Assembly: GCA_946479255.1 (NCBI GenBank)
Contig: CAMLFK010000230.1
Coordinates: 1 to 8,210 of the forward strand
Length of the DNA stretch: 8,210 nucleotides
Source of the DNA: an uncultured Oxalobacteraceae bacterium
Lineage (GTDB): Bacteria; Pseudomonadota; Gammaproteobacteria; Burkholderiales; Burkholderiaceae
Direction: 5' to 3'
Shown: piece by piece, positions 6,235-8,210 of the stretch
Numbering within the stretch: position 1 is the first letter of the stretch
Layout of the letters: every line of letters begins with the position of its first letter
Made by a program: the position numbers and the translations under genes
The notes under the pieces: generated by a model
The model's input: only the letters and a program-made list of their open reading frames with translations
Told to the model about the DNA's origin: nothing
Databases searched by the model: none

Positions 6235-6960
6235 ATGAATACTGATGAGGCCAAACGCGTCCTCGAAACCGCCTTGCTGTGCGCGCGCGAGCCGATGTCG
6301 ATTCACGCGATGAAAAAGCTGTTTGCCGATGCCGACGACAATGGCCGCCCGATGGGCGCCGGCGTCGGTGCCGATACCATCAAGCTGCTGTTGGAGGAGT
6401 TGCGCCACGACTGGCGCGACCGCGGCATCGAAATCGTCAGCCTGGCCAGCGGATGGCGCTTCCAGAGCCGGCCGGAAATGAAGCAGTACCTGGACCGCCT
6501 GAGCCCGGAAAAGCCGCAGCGCTATTCGCGCGCCACACTGGAAACCCTGGCCATCATCGCCTACCGCCAGCCTGTCACGCGCGGCGATATCGAGGAAATC
6601 CGCGGCGTGACCGTCAATTCGCAGACGATCAAGATGCTGGAGGACCGCGGCTGGATCGACGTGATCGGCCACCGCGAAGTAATCGGGCGGCCGGCCTTGC
6701 TGGGCACGACCCGGCAGTTCCTCGACGACCTGGGCCTCGCTTCGCTGGCCCAGCTGCCGCCCTTGCAGCAACTTAGCGAAATGCAAAGTGGCGCCGAGAT
6801 GGAAGTACTCGAAGCAGCATTACAGGAAAATTTTGAAAAAGCTGCGGCCACGGCCGCGGCTGTACCACCCGAAGTTATCATTCACGACCCAGCGCCGGAA
6901 AACGCGGTTGACGCTGCGCCAGGTCAGCACAACCAAGAAACGAACAATGAATCCAACTAA
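6235..6960 (+). CDS. scpB: Segregation and condensation protein B
   Basis: ScpB is the winged-helix kleisin-interacting subunit that works as a dimer with ScpA and SMC in chromosome compaction and segregation. The protein has 241 residues, somewhat longer than the roughly 200 of Bacillus ScpB because of a low-complexity Ala/Pro/Asn tail after about residue 200. Family motifs are clear: [16 protein letters not shown] at the start (5-20), the first winged-helix domain to about 90, [20 protein letters not shown] (97-116) with DIEEIRGV, and then [20 protein letters not shown] (143-162). ATG 6235 was chosen because family proteins begin at this MNT-EAK position. In-frame GTG codons at 6232 and 6118 exist, but residues from 6118 look unlike ScpB. 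No good ribosome binding site is visible. No scpA is in the window. The end overlaps the start of rluB by 14 bases, indicating coupled expression. Confidence 0.95.
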   Translation: MNTDEAKRVLETALLCAREPMSIHAMKKLFADADDNGRPMGAGVGADTIKLLLEELRHDWRDRGIEIVSLASGWRFQSRPEMKQYLDRLSPEKPQRYSRATLETLAIIAYRQPVTRGDIEEIRGVTVNSQTIKMLEDRGWIDVIGHREVIGRPALLGTTRQFLDDLGLASLAQLPPLQQLSEMQSGAEMEVLEAALQENFEKAAATAAAVPPEVIIHDPAPENAVDAAPGQHNQETNNESN

Positions 6961-8210
6961 ATCGACAGAGACGAGCGCCGCCGACGCGGCAGGGCAAACC
7001 GAAGCCGCGGCCAAGCCGAAGCGCCGCACCAAGGCGCAGATCGAGGCCGACGCGGCCGCGGGCATCGAGGCGCCGAAGAAGCGTGCGGTCAAAAAGGCCG
7101 CCGTCGAAGGCGAGGCCGAGCCGGCCGCCAAAGCGCTGCCTAAGCCGCGCGCCAAGAAAGTAGCCGCTCCGGCAGCCGATTCCGCTCCCGCCCTGGCCGC
7201 CGCTGAGCCCGCGGCCGCCCCGGCACCGCGCAAGCCGCGCGCGCCAAAGGCCGCCGCTGCTCCTGTTGAAGCCGCCGCACCTGCGCCGGCGCCGGCACCA
7301 GCGGTTTCCGCTGAAGCCGCTCCCGCGCCTGCAAGCGACGGCCAGCAGCCGCCGCGCCAGGACCGTGGTCCACGCACTCCGCGCGGCCCGCGCCAGATGC
7401 GCGAACAGCGTAACCAGCGTGAAGCACGCAAGCAGCAAGCCGCGCCAGGCGAAGCCGCGGGCGCCGAAGCGCCTGCCGCCGAAGCGCTCGCCCCCACCGA
7501 GCGTCCGGAGCGCGGTCCGCGCCCGGAGCGCAGCGCCGAGCAGCGCAACCGCCCTAAAAAGAACAAGAAGGGCAATCCCGGCCTGCAGCACCACAAGGGC
7601 AAGGGCAAGCTGAACGACGCCGATGCCGCATTCTCCTTCGTCACCTCGGACGCGTTCGACGCCAACGAAGGCGCCCGCACTCAGCCGGCCAAGGCCGTAC
7701 GGCGCGACCTGACCTCGGACGACGACGCGCCGAAATTGCACAAGGTGCTGGCCGAAGCCGGCCTGGGTTCGCGCCGCGACATGGAAGAACTGATCATCGC
7801 CGGCCGCGTGTCGGTCAATGGCGAGCCGGCCCACATCGGCCAGCGCATCCTGCCGACCGATGCCGTGCGTATCAACGGCAAGCTGATTCACCGGAAAGTG
7901 AGCACAAAGCCGCCACGCGTGCTGGTGTACCACAAGCCAGCCGGCGAAATCGTCAGCGCCGACGATCCGGAAGGCCGTCCATCGGTATTCGACCGCCTGC
8001 CGACCATGAAAGCCGGCAAGTGGCTGGCCGTGGGCCGTCTGGACTTTAATACCGAAGGCTTGCTGCTGTTCACCACCTCGGGCGACCTGGCCAACCGGCT
8101 GATGCACCCGCGCTACAACATCGACCGCGAGTACGCCGTGCGTACCCTGGGCGAGCTGGAAGAGGGCATGCGCCAGAAACTGCTGGCCGGCGTCGAGCTC
8201 GACGACGGCA
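6947..8210 (+). CDS. rluB: 23S rRNA pseudouridine synthase B, N-terminal 421 codons (cut by the window end)
   Basis: RluB isomerises the uridine equivalent to U2605 of E. coli 23S rRNA to pseudouridine. The reading frame is open from ATG 6947 to the window edge without a stop. Residues 1 to about 260 are a low-complexity extension rich in Ala, Pro, Lys, Arg and Glu, with KPRA-like blocks (PKPRAKK, RKPRAPK) and a basic patch [10 protein letters not shown]. An S4 RNA-binding domain follows at about 261-310 ([15 protein letters not shown], then GRVSVNG). The catalytic domain begins with [20 protein letters not shown] and FDRLP and contains [15 protein letters not shown] with catalytic Asp366 in GRLD. 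The [13 protein letters not shown] block separates RluB from RsuA, RluE and RluF. E. coli RluB is about 290 residues, so the extension nearly doubles the size. The gene overlaps scpB by 14 bases and lacks a clear ribosome binding site, which suggests translational coupling. The last part of the catalytic domain is outside the window. Confidence 0.95.
   Translation, partial: MNPTKSTETSAADAAGQTEAAAKPKRRTKAQIEADAAAGIEAPKKRAVKKAAVEGEAEPAAKALPKPRAKKVAAPAADSAPALAAAEPAAAPAPRKPRAPKAAAAPVEAAAPAPAPAPAVSAEAAPAPASDGQQPPRQDRGPRTPRGPRQMREQRNQREARKQQAAPGEAAGAEAPAAEALAPTERPERGPRPERSAEQRNRPKKNKKGNPGLQHHKGKGKLNDADAAFSFVTSDAFDANEGARTQPAKAVRRDLTSDDDAPKLHKVLAEAGLGSRRDMEELIIAGRVSVNGEPAHIGQRILPTDAVRINGKLIHRKVSTKPPRVLVYHKPAGEIVSADDPEGRPSVFDRLPTMKAGKWLAVGRLDFNTEGLLLFTTSGDLANRLMHPRYNIDREYAVRTLGELEEGMRQKLLAGVELDDG

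Noticed and set aside
6878..8107. Minus-strand open frames of 409 and 286 codons across rluB
   Set aside because: They mirror the low-complexity, GC-rich rluB extension. The predicted proteins are Gly/Arg/Ala strings without domains, while the + strand carries S4 and GRLD motifs.
1..8210. Search for CRISPR, tRNA, rRNA, transposase, toxin-antitoxin or phage-defence genes
   Set aside because: No direct-repeat array, no tRNA-like cloverleaf, no transposase or terminal inverted repeats, and no small gene pair with such motifs were seen. All main reading frames have ordinary housekeeping or transport assignments.

Overview
The window looks like a chromosomal segment of a high-GC betaproteobacterium, most likely an Oxalobacteraceae member of the Massilia/Duganella/Janthinobacterium type. 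The basis is the strong G/C preference at third codon positions, a ScpB-RluB gene pair whose RluB has a very long Ala/Pro/Lys-rich N-terminus, a DedA-rhodanese fusion, and an E. coli-type glucokinase. The family-level placement is inference from gene content and protein style. All genes lie on the + strand. I see no tRNA, rRNA, CRISPR array, insertion sequence, prophage gene or attachment site.

Layout. Positions 1-109 are a short upstream region with an imperfect dyad and a clear ribosome binding site. Positions 110-3728 hold a compact three-gene operon for a Dpp/Opp-type peptide ABC importer: a DppB-like permease, a DppC-like permease that overlaps it by ATGA, and a fused ATPase with two complete nucleotide-binding domains. 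No substrate-binding protein gene is visible; it may lie upstream of the window or elsewhere. Nine bases after the ATPase, 3738-4709 encodes a DedA membrane protein fused to a C-terminal rhodanese domain, probably co-transcribed. An AT-rich gap (4710-4847) with a perfect LacI-style palindrome precedes glucokinase (4848-5879). A strong stem-loop follows glk. A roughly 355-base gene-free region (5880-6234) then holds a likely promoter and several dyads. It leads into scpB (6235-6960), whose end overlaps the start of rluB (6947 to the window edge, incomplete).

How the genes fit together. The first block imports peptides or similar solutes and energises this with the fused ATPase. DedA-rhodanese is a membrane protein of envelope lipid homeostasis with a soluble sulfur-transfer-like domain. 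Glucokinase feeds glucose into central metabolism. ScpB (condensin accessory factor) and RluB (23S rRNA pseudouridine synthase) form a conserved pair linking chromosome segregation and ribosome maturation genes.

I did not find a clearly new biological system. The items most worth a second look are the non-coding ones: the hairpin-rich leader of scpB with three CGTCAT-type half-sites, the dyads before glk, and the stem-loop lying across the predicted scpB promoter. The low-complexity RluB extension and the DedA-rhodanese fusion are the more interesting protein features.
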